Part shown: positions 1 to 6,467 of the stretch, piece after piece
Numbering within the stretch: the stretch's first letter is position 1
Layout of the letters: each line of letters begins with the position of its first letter
Assembly (NCBI GenBank): GCA_003455275.1
Contig: DMRR01000121.1
Coordinates: forward strand, 1-7,491
DNA: 7,491 nt
Source of the DNA: Bacteroidota bacterium
GTDB lineage: Bacteria > Bacteroidota > Bacteroidia > Chitinophagales > UBA10324
Direction of reading: 5' to 3'
Translations under genes and position numbers: made by a program
The notes under the pieces: model-generated
The model's database searches: none
What the model was told of the DNA's origin: nothing
Seen by the model: the letters and a program-made list of their open reading frames with translations, nothing else

Positions 1-1516
1 TAAAAATATCTGCTTCAATCTGCGGGCGCATATCTGTGAGCAAAAACTCAGTGACATTATCTCTTTCATTTATGAGTTTATGTGCAAGCGCCACTCTGGA
101 ATTTAAATCATTTTCTTTTCTGAAATAAGTGGTGAGCAGGGCGCAACCAACTGAAAAAATAATGAGCAGGACAAACAACCGGACTAAATCGATGCGAATC
201 AAATTGCGGATATCAAGAATGTAAATGACAACCGCAAGCAACACGATCCCGATTGAGATGTATACAGTTGGAAAATCAAAATGAAATTCATTGGAGTAGA
301 GCGTAGTAATAACTCCCGCTATTGAAATCACTAAAAGCCGTTCGATTGAATTAATGGATACAGATCGTACGAACTCTGAAAATTTTTGCGCAAGCATGAA
401 AAAACAAAACGCAAAAACACTGATGCAGAAAAGAGCCAGCAGTGACAGATAATTTGGTGTAATAGGATTCAGAAATCCAATTAGCAGTTTAGAGTCACGG
501 CTTAATCCTTTGACAGAATAAATGAAATAGACACCAATGAAAAACAAAAGCGAAACCACTAGGAACACAGCTAAAAGATTAAACCACCTTGCCGGCTGTT
601 TCGGAAATTCTATGAAGAAATAGATATAGATAACGGACCACGCACCTGCAAGGCTTTGTATTAATAGGCAACCAAGTGAAGAACCAATGTCGGGAGAAGC
701 AAAAACATCAGCTGCAAACATTTTCATTCCAATAACCCCGGCCGGAATCAGATATAGGTGATTGAGTAAATAGAAAACAATAACTGGAAAAGCAAGCGCG
801 AATAAAAACCGGATGCTCCACGAAATTTTGTTCAGCCAATAAACAAATGCATAATGAATCGCAATGAGCAAGAACAATATGCCGGAGAAAAAAAGAATGA
901 CCGCCAGTGGTTGCGGTTCATCGTTCTGAAACGGAATTGAATAGTAGAAATAAAAAAGTATTTCGCCCGATGGAGAATGAACCGGCTCTCCCAAAATATT
1001 TTCTTTCTCTGAAATACCAATCCAGTCAGGAACGGAAAAGAGCGAACTGTATTCATGTTTTAAATATTCATTCTCGGTTACAAAAGAATATTTTACAGGA
1101 ATAAAAAACAGCAGTTGTTGAGAATGGGAAGAATCAATTTCCACTCTCTGACTGATGGTTACATAATAGCCAGTTTTATATTTTACAAAACCAAAACCAT
1201 TGCTGACAGATCGCGGCAGAATCTTATTGTTGTTCCAGAAAACAAGCGAATCGTTAGTATAACTAAGCAATGTATATGGTGCATTAAATAATTTCGGAAT
1301 CGAATCATCGTGATGAACAAACCATGCAGGATCTGATTGAATATTTTTCCAGTATCTGTTGAACTCTCTATTTAGTTCATCAAGTTTTTTTTCTGCTGAT
1401 GAAACAGATTTCTTTAAAACATTTTCAGGTTGGGTAAACGATGATAGATAAAACGAAAGTACCGTACATATTGTAGCGGCAACAAAAACAAAAACGATGA
1501 ACCAGTTTCTTCTCAT
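1..1516 (-). CDS. Multi-pass membrane protein, probable sensor histidine kinase (N-terminal part, runs off left edge)
   Basis: I translated this strand by hand: the frame is open for 505 codons from an ATG at 1516 to the window edge with no stop. Residues about 5-24 are a hydrophobic anchor (after MRRNW). Residues about 25-202 are a polar, presumably periplasmic region that begins with a lysine- and glutamate-rich helix (about 31-58), possibly coiled coil. Residues about 203-465 hold seven or eight further hydrophobic segments (near 206-226, 237-256, 281-302, 311-335, 356-376, 392-406, 418-436 and 447-465). A cytoplasmic stretch then starts (RKENDLNSRVALAHKLINER, DNVTEFLLTDM). From memory, this arrangement and the 'ERD..TEFLL' linker resemble large Bacteroidota sensor kinases with HAMP, HisKA and HATPase domains further on. 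No kinase motif lies inside the window, so the function is inferred. The start lies 6 nt after the mazG stop, suggesting co-transcription and possible translational coupling. Confidence 0.6.
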   Translation of the reverse strand, partial: MRRNWFIVFVFVAATICTVLSFYLSSFTQPENVLKKSVSSAEKKLDELNREFNRYWKNIQSDPAWFVHHDDSIPKLFNAPYTLLSYTNDSLVFWNNNKILPRSVSNGFGFVKYKTGYYVTISQRVEIDSSHSQQLLFFIPVKYSFVTENEYLKHEYSSLFSVPDWIGISEKENILGEPVHSPSGEILFYFYYSIPFQNDEPQPLAVILFFSGILFLLIAIHYAFVYWLNKISWSIRFLFALAFPVIVFYLLNHLYLIPAGVIGMKMFAADVFASPDIGSSLGCLLIQSLAGAWSVIYIYFFIEFPKQPARWFNLLAVFLVVSLLFFIGVYFIYSVKGLSRDSKLLIGFLNPITPNYLSLLALFCISVFAFCFFMLAQKFSEFVRSVSINSIERLLVISIAGVITTLYSNEFHFDFPTVYISIGIVLLAVVIYILDIRNLIRIDLVRLFVLLIIFSVGCALLTTYFRKENDLNSRVALAHKLINERDNVTEFLLTDMRPQIEADIF

Positions 1517-1522
1517 GAAATA

Positions 1523-2323
1523 CTACGGAACCTGCTTTTTTGTTTCATTCCAAAGTGCATCCATTTCCGGAAGATTCATTTCGTGTAATTTTTTTTCCTT
1601 CTCCTCAGCCATTTGTTCCATTAACATAAATCGGTTCCGGAACTTAAGATTGGTTTTTTCAAGCGCCGCCTCCGGATCAATATTCAGGAATCGTGAAAGA
1701 TTCACTAATGAAAAAAGCAAGTCGCCGAATTCTTTTTCAATTTTTTCTTTTGAAATTTCATTTGCAAATGCTTCTTCCTTGAATTCGTTTAGCTCTTCAT
1801 CCACCTTCTCCCACACCTGCGCTTTATTCTCCCACTCAAATCCAACTTGTTTTGCTTTCTCCTGCATACGATAAGCTTTGACAATTGCCGGAAGCGAAAC
1901 TGGAACACCCGCCAGCAGTGAGCGTTTTGTATTTTTCTGTTTAATCTGTTCCCAGTTTTGTTTTACCTGTTCATCAGTTTCAGCCATTACATCTCCGTAA
2001 ATATGCGGATGCCGTTCAATCAGTTTATCACATAATGTGTTCATGACATCAGCAATATCAAAGTCTCCGGTTTCAGAAGCAATCTTTGAATAGAAAACAA
2101 TATGCAGAAGCAGATCTCCAAGTTCCTCTTTCAGCCCTTTCGGGTCTTTTTGAAGAATTGCATCACACAACTCATAGGTTTCTTCGATGGTAAGAATGCG
2201 CAACGAATCAATTGTTTGCTTTTTATCCCACGGACATTTCGCCCGCAGGTCATCCATAATATTAAGTGTGCGCTCAAAGGCTTTTAGTTTTTGCTGTAAA
2301 GAATCAGCAGGTTGGTTGCTCAT
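1523..2323 (-). CDS. mazG: Nucleoside triphosphate pyrophosphohydrolase MazG
   Basis: 266 aa, close to the roughly 263 aa of E. coli MazG, with the family's two tandem all-alpha MazG domains. MazG hydrolyses (d)NTPs to the monophosphate and pyrophosphate in the cytoplasm, and is linked to removal of abnormal nucleotides and to starvation signalling. Domain 1 shows CPWDK (30-34), the metal-binding EExxE-type helix EETYE (47-51), EELGD (66-70) and RHPHIYG (104-110). The linker has RSLLAGVP (134-141). Domain 2 shows VGFEW (160-164), EELNE (176-180), EFGDLLF (198-204) and the closing FRNRF (228-232). Both acidic metal-binding sets are present, so the enzyme should be active. The ATG at 2323 fits the family N-terminus; there is no strong ribosome site, as is usual in Bacteroidota. 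It is the first gene of a minus-strand pair with the membrane sensor gene and is transcribed divergently from nfeD. Confidence 0.95.
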   Translation of the reverse strand: MSNQPADSLQQKLKAFERTLNIMDDLRAKCPWDKKQTIDSLRILTIEETYELCDAILQKDPKGLKEELGDLLLHIVFYSKIASETGDFDIADVMNTLCDKLIERHPHIYGDVMAETDEQVKQNWEQIKQKNTKRSLLAGVPVSLPAIVKAYRMQEKAKQVGFEWENKAQVWEKVDEELNEFKEEAFANEISKEKIEKEFGDLLFSLVNLSRFLNIDPEAALEKTNLKFRNRFMLMEQMAEEKEKKLHEMNLPEMDALWNETKKQVP

Positions 2324-2350
2324 GTGTGGCGAAATTAAGTTTGTGTTATC

Positions 2351-2434
2351 TGTTTGGTAAATGGTGACTCATAAATAATCTGAAATCTAAAATCTTAATT
2401 CTGCAATACGCCTTTACATTTGACTCACCAAACA
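2351..2434. repeat. Spaced inverted repeat in the mazG/nfeD divergent intergenic region
   Basis: TGTTTGGT at 2351-2358 is the exact reverse complement of ACCAAACA at 2427-2434. In addition, TGACTCA occurs in the same orientation at 2365-2371 and 2421-2427, the second copy directly touching the right arm. The right half therefore reads TGACTCACCAAACA, and its complement resembles the left half with a short insertion. It lies in a 122 bp region between divergent genes and overlaps the candidate nfeD promoter. It could be an operator pair or chance; no regulator is known. Confidence 0.3.
2415..2422 (+). promoter_or_regulatory. Candidate Bacteroidota -7 element upstream of nfeD-floA
   Basis: TACATTTG matches the Bacteroidota -7 consensus TAnnTTTG in every defined position and ends 23 nt before the nfeD start codon. 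I see no clear TTTG at the expected -33 distance, so this is a half-match only. Transcription would begin around 2428-2431, giving a leader of about 15-18 nt. Confidence 0.4.
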
Positions 2435-2445
2435 AAGACACACGC

Positions 2446-2916
2446 TTGGATATTTTCATCATCATCTCTCTTATTGTTATCGGGTGGCTGTTACTCTATC
2501 TTGAGATTTTTTTTATCCCCGGCGTTACGGTACTTGCTATCATAGGTACTGTCATGATGATCGGCGGAATTTATTTTTCATTCTCAGATTATGGTACAAC
2601 AGGCGGATGGATAACCGTTGGAGCTTCTTCAGGGCTTATGGTTATTTCACTCTGGATCGGATTCAAATCCGGACTATGGGAAAAGATTAGTTTGAAAGAA
2701 TCACTGAGCGAAAGCAAGATGAACGATTGGGCAGAAGGAAGTGTGAAGGTGAGCGATGCCGGAATTGCGGTCAGCAGAATTGCTCCATCCGGAACTGCGC
2801 GGTTCAACGGAAAAAATTTTGAGGTTCACTCACAAAGCGAATTCATAAATGCCCAATCAGAAATAGAAGTAGTGCGCATCGAAAACAAAAAAATAATTGT
2901 TCAAACAAAAAAATAA
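2446..2916 (+). CDS. nfeD: Short-form NfeD family membrane protein
   Basis: 156 aa starting from a TTG. I see no in-frame ATG between the preceding sequence and the first hydrophobic segment, and MDIFIIISLIVIGWLLLYLE is a typical NfeD opening. Three hydrophobic segments lie at about 2-22, 26-46 and 54-73. The polar C-terminal half (about 95-154) fits the NfeD OB-fold: 'DAGIAVSRIAPSGTARFNG' followed by alternating beta-like residues and EVVRIENKKIIVQ. It lacks the N-terminal ClpP-type serine protease domain of long NfeD proteins (such as YqeZ of Bacillus), so it is the short, protease-less form. NfeD proteins act in the membrane with a flotillin or stomatin partner encoded next door; here floA starts 6 nt after the stop, making a clear operon. 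The TTG start may lower its translation. The family call is firm; the molecular role of short NfeD is poorly known. Confidence 0.88.
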   Translation: MDIFIIISLIVIGWLLLYLEIFFIPGVTVLAIIGTVMMIGGIYFSFSDYGTTGGWITVGASSGLMVISLWIGFKSGLWEKISLKESLSESKMNDWAEGSVKVSDAGIAVSRIAPSGTARFNGKNFEVHSQSEFINAQSEIEVVRIENKKIIVQTKK

Positions 2917-2922
2917 ATCATT

Positions 2923-3897
2923 ATGGAGCAGCCCATGTTCATTGCCATTCTCGCTATCGGAATTCTTATTCTCATTTTTATTTTCTTCTACTTCATTCCG
3001 CTAAACTTATGGATCACCGCCATCTTCAGCGGAGTGCGAATCAGTATAGCCAATCTGATATTTATGAGAATCAGAAAAGTGCCGCCTTCTCTTGTTGTGA
3101 ACGCTCTTATCAATAGCACCAAGGCAGGATTGAAAGTTACCAGCAATGAAATTGAAACACACTACCTCGCCGGCGGAAATGTAAATGCCGTGATACGCGC
3201 AATGATTTCAGCAGACAAGGCGAACATTGCCTTGGATTGGAAAGCAGCCACTGCCATCAACCTTGCTGGCCGCGATGTGCTGGAAGCGGTTCAGATGAGT
3301 GTGAATCCTAAAGTGATTGATACACCTCCAGTAACTGCAGTGGCTAAGGATGGAATTCAATTAATAAGTAAGGCGCGCGTAACCGTTCGTACTGATATTA
3401 ATAAACTGGTAGGCGGCGCAGGAGAAGAAACTGTCCTTGCCCGCGTAGGTGAGGGGATTGTCAGTTCTATTGGGTCTGCAGTTTCGCATAAAGAAGTGTT
3501 GGAGCATCCGGATTCAATTTCAAAAGTTGTATTGGCAAAAGGTCTTGATGCAGGAACTGCTTTTGAAATTCTCTCCATTGACATTGCAGATATTGATGTA
3601 GGAAAAAACATTGGTGCTTACCTTCAGATGGACCAGGCGAATGCAGATAAAAATATTGCGCAGGCAAAAGCTGAAGAGCGCCGCGCCATGGCAGTTGCGC
3701 TTGAGCAGGAAATGAAAGCCAAAGCGCAAGAGTCAAGAGCAAAAGTGATTGAAGCCGAAGCGCAGGTGCCGCAGGCAATGGCTGAAGCATTCCGAAGTGG
3801 CAACCTTGGCATCATGGATTATTACAAAATGAAAAATATTCAGGCAGACACTGAAATGCGCGACAGCATCGCAAAGCCGCCGACTAAGAAGGAATAA
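2923..3897 (+). CDS. floA: Flotillin-like protein FloA
   Basis: 324 aa, close to the roughly 331 aa of Bacillus FloA (YqfA). FloA scaffolds functional membrane microdomains on the cytoplasmic face of the membrane. Residues about 6-29 form the hydrophobic membrane hairpin or anchor. The SPFH/PHB-like region follows (about 45-235), with family-typical stretches [15 protein letters not shown] (49-63), the [17 protein letters not shown] area (69-87), [20 protein letters not shown] (126-145) and [20 protein letters not shown] (151-170). From about 236 to 290 there is an Ala/Glu/Lys-rich helix ([20 protein letters not shown]), the expected flotillin coiled coil that drives oligomerisation. The C-terminus is basic and proline-containing. 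The ATG at 2923 is used; an internal ATG at 2935 (residue 5) is also possible. It is the second gene of the nfeD-floA operon, the classical partner arrangement. Confidence 0.95.
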   Translation: MEQPMFIAILAIGILILIFIFFYFIPLNLWITAIFSGVRISIANLIFMRIRKVPPSLVVNALINSTKAGLKVTSNEIETHYLAGGNVNAVIRAMISADKANIALDWKAATAINLAGRDVLEAVQMSVNPKVIDTPPVTAVAKDGIQLISKARVTVRTDINKLVGGAGEETVLARVGEGIVSSIGSAVSHKEVLEHPDSISKVVLAKGLDAGTAFEILSIDIADIDVGKNIGAYLQMDQANADKNIAQAKAEERRAMAVALEQEMKAKAQESRAKVIEAEAQVPQAMAEAFRSGNLGIMDYYKMKNIQADTEMRDSIAKPPTKKE

Positions 3898-3900
3898 CTT

Positions 3901-3917
3901 TTCTGTTTAAGACAGAA
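3901..3917 (+). terminator. Weak hairpin just after floA, possible terminator
   Basis: TTCTGT (3901-3906) and ACAGAA (3912-3917) form a perfect 6 bp stem with a 5 nt loop, 3 nt after the floA stop codon. The stem is AT-rich and is followed by only a broken T-rich stretch, so termination would be inefficient. The position fits the end of the nfeD-floA transcript. Confidence 0.3.
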
Positions 3918-3925
3918 TAATTCTC

Positions 3926-3957
3926 TTTGTTAAAAACCACAGGCGTCAAATCTTTTG
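3926..3957 (+). promoter_or_regulatory. Weak candidate promoter for the 4001-4720 gene
   Basis: TTTG at 3926-3929 is followed 20 nt later by ATCTTTTG (3950-3957). This keeps the TTTG half of the Bacteroidota -7 consensus TAnnTTTG but not the TA. Spacing is right for a -33/-7 pair. The 103 bp gap after floA and the hairpin before it make a separate promoter plausible. Confidence 0.22.
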
Positions 3958-4000
3958 ACTTCGGTTTCCCGTATAAATCTTTATTCGCAAATCATCAACT

Positions 4001-4720
4001 ATGAAGACGCTCAATCCCAACTGGATCACTGAGGGCTTAATTGATTTTGAATATAAAAAATATTTGCTGCTCGATTATTTGCAGTCAGTGCATCAGCAAT
4101 TCGATGAGCGAAAACTTTATCCTACGCTTTCTGACATTATCAGTCATTATCAGAATTTGAAACAACTGAAAGAGAAAAAGGAAATAGTGGCGCAGTCCTT
4201 TCCGAAACACATTTCGAAAATTGATTTCGAAAATTTCAGAATTGAATTTGAACAGTTGCTCATGGAAGATAAAACTATTGAAGAACTCGAAGCCATTCTC
4301 GATTTTTCTATTCCTGAAATACAGCACCATCTTGAGGACGGGCGCGATTTATACGCTTCAGTTGAAAATGATATTTCAATCTTTCCTGTAGGAATCGTTC
4401 CGATAAATCCTGAATTCGGTTTCATGTTTTTGTCCCGTAACGGAAACAGGCAAACAAGAGTTTATGAATACCAGGTAACACTTTTTGAAAACTCCACCGA
4501 AAAATTCCGTGGCATCCGAACAGAATATGTCTGCACTTTCTCCCGGAGTATTGTCTACACATACGAAAACATGAAACATGATTTGCTTCGCAAAAAAAAT
4601 AACCTCATCACTCCCGGAACATTTGTAGTGGAATCAAAAGATAAATTTCCATTGCAGGAAACCTTCCTTCCTGTAGCGAAGCGTTCCCTGGTTCGTTACC
4701 TTTTCAAAATGCCTTCTTAG
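4001..4720 (+). CDS. Conserved Bacteroidota protein of unknown function
   Basis: 239 aa, complete, starting at ATG 4001 and ending at TAG 4718-4720. I recall proteins with this start (MKTLNPNWITEGLIDFEYKK) as conserved across Bacteroidota with no assigned function, so this is a real gene and not a chance frame. There is no signal peptide or membrane segment, so it should be cytoplasmic. The first half (about 10-115) appears strongly helical, with charged amphipathic stretches such as LKQLKEKKEIV (53-63) and KTIEELEAIL (91-100). The second half (about 125-235) is richer in beta-type residues, for example VYEYQVTLFE (154-163) and IRTEYVCTFSRSIVYTYE (172-189). No catalytic motif is evident; the only cysteine is C178. 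Its stop overlaps the convergent stop of the truncated gene on the other strand. Co-transcription with nfeD-floA is possible but the 103 bp gap argues against tight coupling. I assign no function. Confidence 0.8.
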   Translation: MKTLNPNWITEGLIDFEYKKYLLLDYLQSVHQQFDERKLYPTLSDIISHYQNLKQLKEKKEIVAQSFPKHISKIDFENFRIEFEQLLMEDKTIEELEAILDFSIPEIQHHLEDGRDLYASVENDISIFPVGIVPINPEFGFMFLSRNGNRQTRVYEYQVTLFENSTEKFRGIRTEYVCTFSRSIVYTYENMKHDLLRKKNNLITPGTFVVESKDKFPLQETFLPVAKRSLVRYLFKMPS

Positions 4721-4845
4721 AGAATGCCAAATAAAAAAGCCGCTCTAGCATTTGTGAATTCTTCAACAAGAATTAGTCTTTGTGTGGTTTGCGCCGAACA
4801 GTTGAAGGCAATTGCGCAAAAAAGCGAAACAATAATTTTTTTCAT
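4717..4845 (-). pseudogene. Truncated 5' stump of a secreted Omp28/thioredoxin-like protein gene
   Basis: From ATG 4845 this frame encodes 42 residues: a signal peptide (MKKIIVSLFCAIAFNCSAQ, likely cleaved just before or after Q19), then TTQRLILVEEFTNA, then the unrelated RAAFLFGIL and a stop. The first 33 residues match, from memory, the beginning of Bacteroidota secreted Omp28-related or T9SS-sorted proteins, in which EEFTNA is directly followed by a thioredoxin-like CxxC (S/T-CGPC). Here homology stops exactly before that site, and the expected several hundred residues are absent. The sequence after the break on the minus strand is GAGCGGC followed by TTTTTT, which looks like the right arm and T-run of a terminator. 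This suggests an internal deletion that removed the gene body. The frame extends upstream to 4902, but MKKI is the natural start. It could alternatively be a short secreted peptide gene, though I think decay is likelier. Confidence 0.65.
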
Positions 4846-4923
4846 TGTGGTTTGTTTTGAAAAAAGTTTTACTGAAATATTTTGATTCGTTTGAACCATC
4901 ATTCAATTTCAGTTTTGTAAAAT

Positions 4924-4951
4924 CCTATTCGATAGGCGATAGTTTTTTTTT
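4924..4951 (+). terminator. Small hairpin followed by a nine-T run, possible plus-strand terminator
   Basis: CCTAT (4924-4928) pairs with ATAGG (4932-4936) around a TCG loop, and CGATAG occurs twice in tandem (4930-4935 and 4937-4942). Nine T residues follow at 4943-4951. The stem is short and separated from the T-run by 6 nt, so it is a weak intrinsic terminator at best. It would stop transcription coming from the 4001-4720 gene about 200 nt beyond its stop. On the other strand it lies in the leader of the truncated gene. Confidence 0.3.
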
Positions 4952-4956
4952 GCGAC

Positions 4957-4986
4957 CGAAAGTATCTGACTCTAAAACTTTTGCAA
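4957..4986 (-). promoter_or_regulatory. Candidate Bacteroidota promoter of the truncated secreted-protein gene
   Basis: On the minus strand, TTG (4986-4984) is followed after 19 nt by TACTTTCG (4964-4957). This differs from the -7 consensus TAnnTTTG at one position and has good spacing to a -33 TTG. Transcription would start near 4950 and give a leader of about 105 nt before ATG 4845. Its survival supports recent loss of the gene body. Confidence 0.4.
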
Positions 4987-5083
4987 GTGAATACAGAGTA
5001 TGTAATCAACACAAAGACACAGAATCGCTATTATTTTATATATAAAAAGGATTGCCTCTCCGAAAATGAAAATCAATATGTGG

Positions 5084-5107
5084 GAAAGTCATATCAGGAT
5101 GATTTTC
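5084..5107. other. Hairpin between the radical SAM stop and the non-coding region
   Basis: GAAAGTCAT (5084-5092) can pair with ATGATTTTC (5099-5107) around a 6 nt loop. As plus-strand RNA this is nine pairs including one G-U; as minus-strand RNA one pair is lost (C-A). It sits 37 nt beyond the radical SAM stop codon, where a 3'-end structure could be expected. No U-run follows in either direction, so I do not call it an intrinsic terminator. Confidence 0.3.
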
Positions 5108-5143
5108 ACCAATGGGAAACTAAAAAAATCAGGTTACACTAAA

Positions 5144-6445
5144 TTACAGCGCTTGTGATTTTTGAATCAGTTTTTCTTTGATAATGTTCATCGGCGGATT
5201 AAAATATCCGAACATGATGTGAGGAAATTCTTCATGAATTAATTCGAGCATCTTCTTCACTCCAATAACTTTTTCGGAAGGAGTGTATTTTATTTTTCTA
5301 AGATACCAGTCAGGGTCAATGTTGAAGTTGCGCCATTGAATCATGGTTAAATCTGTTTCGCGAATAAATTTTCTGAGCGCTTCATACTCTTCAACCTCAT
5401 CAGTCACTCCCGGAAAAACAAAGTAGTTGATGCTCGCCCAGCCATTGTGTTTACGAATTACTTTGATGCTTTCTTTCAATGCATCGAATTTGTAATTGTT
5501 CGGCAGATAGTATGCGTTGTAAATATTTTCTCTCACACTGTTAAGAGAAACACGAATGCTGTTGAGTCCGGCTTTGCAAAGTTCTTCAACTGCATTGGGC
5601 ATACTTCCATTCGAGTTGATGTTGATGCTTCCTTTGTTTGTCTTGCTCCTTATTTCTTTTATCGCATCACGAATCACTTCCCACATCAAGAGTGGTTCAC
5701 CTTCGCATCCTTGACCGAAACTCAGAACCGGAGTTGGCGCATTTTGCAAATGTGGAATTCCATATTCAATAATTTCCTGTGGAGTTGGTTTGAATGTCAA
5801 TCGGTCTTGCGTGCTTGGAATTGTTTCTGTGGTTGGTTGAAATGAAATGCAACCGATGCAATTGCTGTTGCACGCCGGTGAAGTTGGAACCGGGGCTTCC
5901 CAACGATGCATGAAATGATTTCGTGCAGCAGGACAGTTGTAAGTAAGCGCGCAATTATTTCCGATGTGTTCTAGCAAACGATTGCCCGGAAATTCTTTCA
6001 GCATCTCCGCAACATTGCGCTCAATCATTTGCCGGTCGAAACCGGCAGGCTCTTGACGGATGTCTTTGTCAATACGAACTGCCGGTACATAAAATTTTCC
6101 ATCGAGCCAACCAACCGCGGTGTATGCAAAGAGCGGAAGAGTGGGAGCATCTTTTTCTTTTTCATACGCCGCGATGTAAAACATCGTGTGTGCCGGAGCC
6201 ATTTGCGCACCGACTGCAAATCCTTCTTTAAAAACTTTTGGCTCACCGGTTTCTTTTTCAAATCCAATCGGGCGCCTTCCCTCTAAGTGATACAAGTCGC
6301 TGCCTTCAGGCAACTCAATAAAATCATCCGGTGATAACGAAACAAAATCATTCCCGCTTCTTCCGCTCATCCACAATGCAGGCGAGTCGAAGATGTTTCC
6401 ATCTGCATCGGCATAAACGAGATTGGGGATTTGTTTGAGTTTCAT
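5144..6445 (-). CDS. Radical SAM protein of unknown function with uncharacterised N-terminal domain
   Basis: 433 aa from ATG 6445, chosen because MKLKQIPNLVYADADG is a clean start; a TTG at 6457 would add four residues. The radical SAM cluster motif CNSNCIGC (CX3CX2C) is at 192-199 and should bind the [4Fe-4S] cluster that cleaves S-adenosylmethionine. Barrel landmarks follow in order: GQGCEGEPLL (244-253, the glycine-rich SAM-binding 'GE' motif), SININSNG (273-280), SIRVSLNS (296-303), ASINYFVFPGVTDE (337-350) and MIQWRNFNIDP (368-378). The first 185 or so residues are not part of the barrel and contain LVYADADGNIFDSPALWMSG and a later NCALTYNCPAARNH (164-177) that supplies C165 and C171 just ahead of the cluster. 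There are no cysteines after 290, so no SPASM or Twitch extension. I recognise the architecture as conserved but not its substrate. It shares a strand with the upstream ureohydrolase but a repeat separates them. Confidence 0.85.
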   Translation of the reverse strand: MKLKQIPNLVYADADGNIFDSPALWMSGRSGNDFVSLSPDDFIELPEGSDLYHLEGRRPIGFEKETGEPKVFKEGFAVGAQMAPAHTMFYIAAYEKEKDAPTLPLFAYTAVGWLDGKFYVPAVRIDKDIRQEPAGFDRQMIERNVAEMLKEFPGNRLLEHIGNNCALTYNCPAARNHFMHRWEAPVPTSPACNSNCIGCISFQPTTETIPSTQDRLTFKPTPQEIIEYGIPHLQNAPTPVLSFGQGCEGEPLLMWEVIRDAIKEIRSKTNKGSININSNGSMPNAVEELCKAGLNSIRVSLNSVRENIYNAYYLPNNYKFDALKESIKVIRKHNGWASINYFVFPGVTDEVEEYEALRKFIRETDLTMIQWRNFNIDPDWYLRKIKYTPSEKVIGVKKMLELIHEEFPHIMFGYFNPPMNIIKEKLIQKSQAL

Positions 6446-6467
6446 TTTGTCTTTCAAGAATAGAACT

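Larger units (their letters stand above)
4846..5143. other. Non-coding region upstream of the truncated gene and downstream of the radical SAM gene
   Basis: About 300 bp, AT-rich, with no credible gene. A 66-codon plus-strand frame over 4845-5045 has low-complexity, Phe/Ser-rich content unlike a real protein. A 30-codon frame from ATG 5066 to TGA 5158 has no recognisable content and overlaps the radical SAM 3' end. The region holds the candidate minus-strand promoter at 4957-4986, a hairpin with T-run at 4924-4951 and a hairpin at 5084-5107. The 11-mer ACAAAGACACA at 5011-5021 also occurs at 2432-2442. Confidence 0.6.

Noticed and set aside
832..1104. Overlapping frames on both strands inside the membrane sensor gene
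   Set aside because: The long uninterrupted frame from 1516 with regular hydrophobic segments explains this stretch; the others are shadows.
3357..3815. Several minus-strand frames opposite floA
   Set aside because: They lie within the strongly conserved floA coding region and encode Ala/Ser/Leu-rich strings typical of antisense frames.
2432..5021. Shared 11-mer ACAAAGACACA at 2432-2442 and 5011-5021 as a dispersed repeat
   Set aside because: Similarity does not extend beyond the 11 nt, and simple A/C/G-rich strings like this can recur by chance.
4845..5045. 66-codon plus-strand frame in the gap region
   Set aside because: Content is Phe/Ser/Lys low-complexity, it runs antisense to the truncated gene's leader and promoter, and it resembles no family I know.
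5066..5158. 30-codon plus-strand frame beginning MKINMWESHIRM
   Set aside because: Very short, no recognisable motif, and it runs into the 3' end of the radical SAM gene on the other strand.
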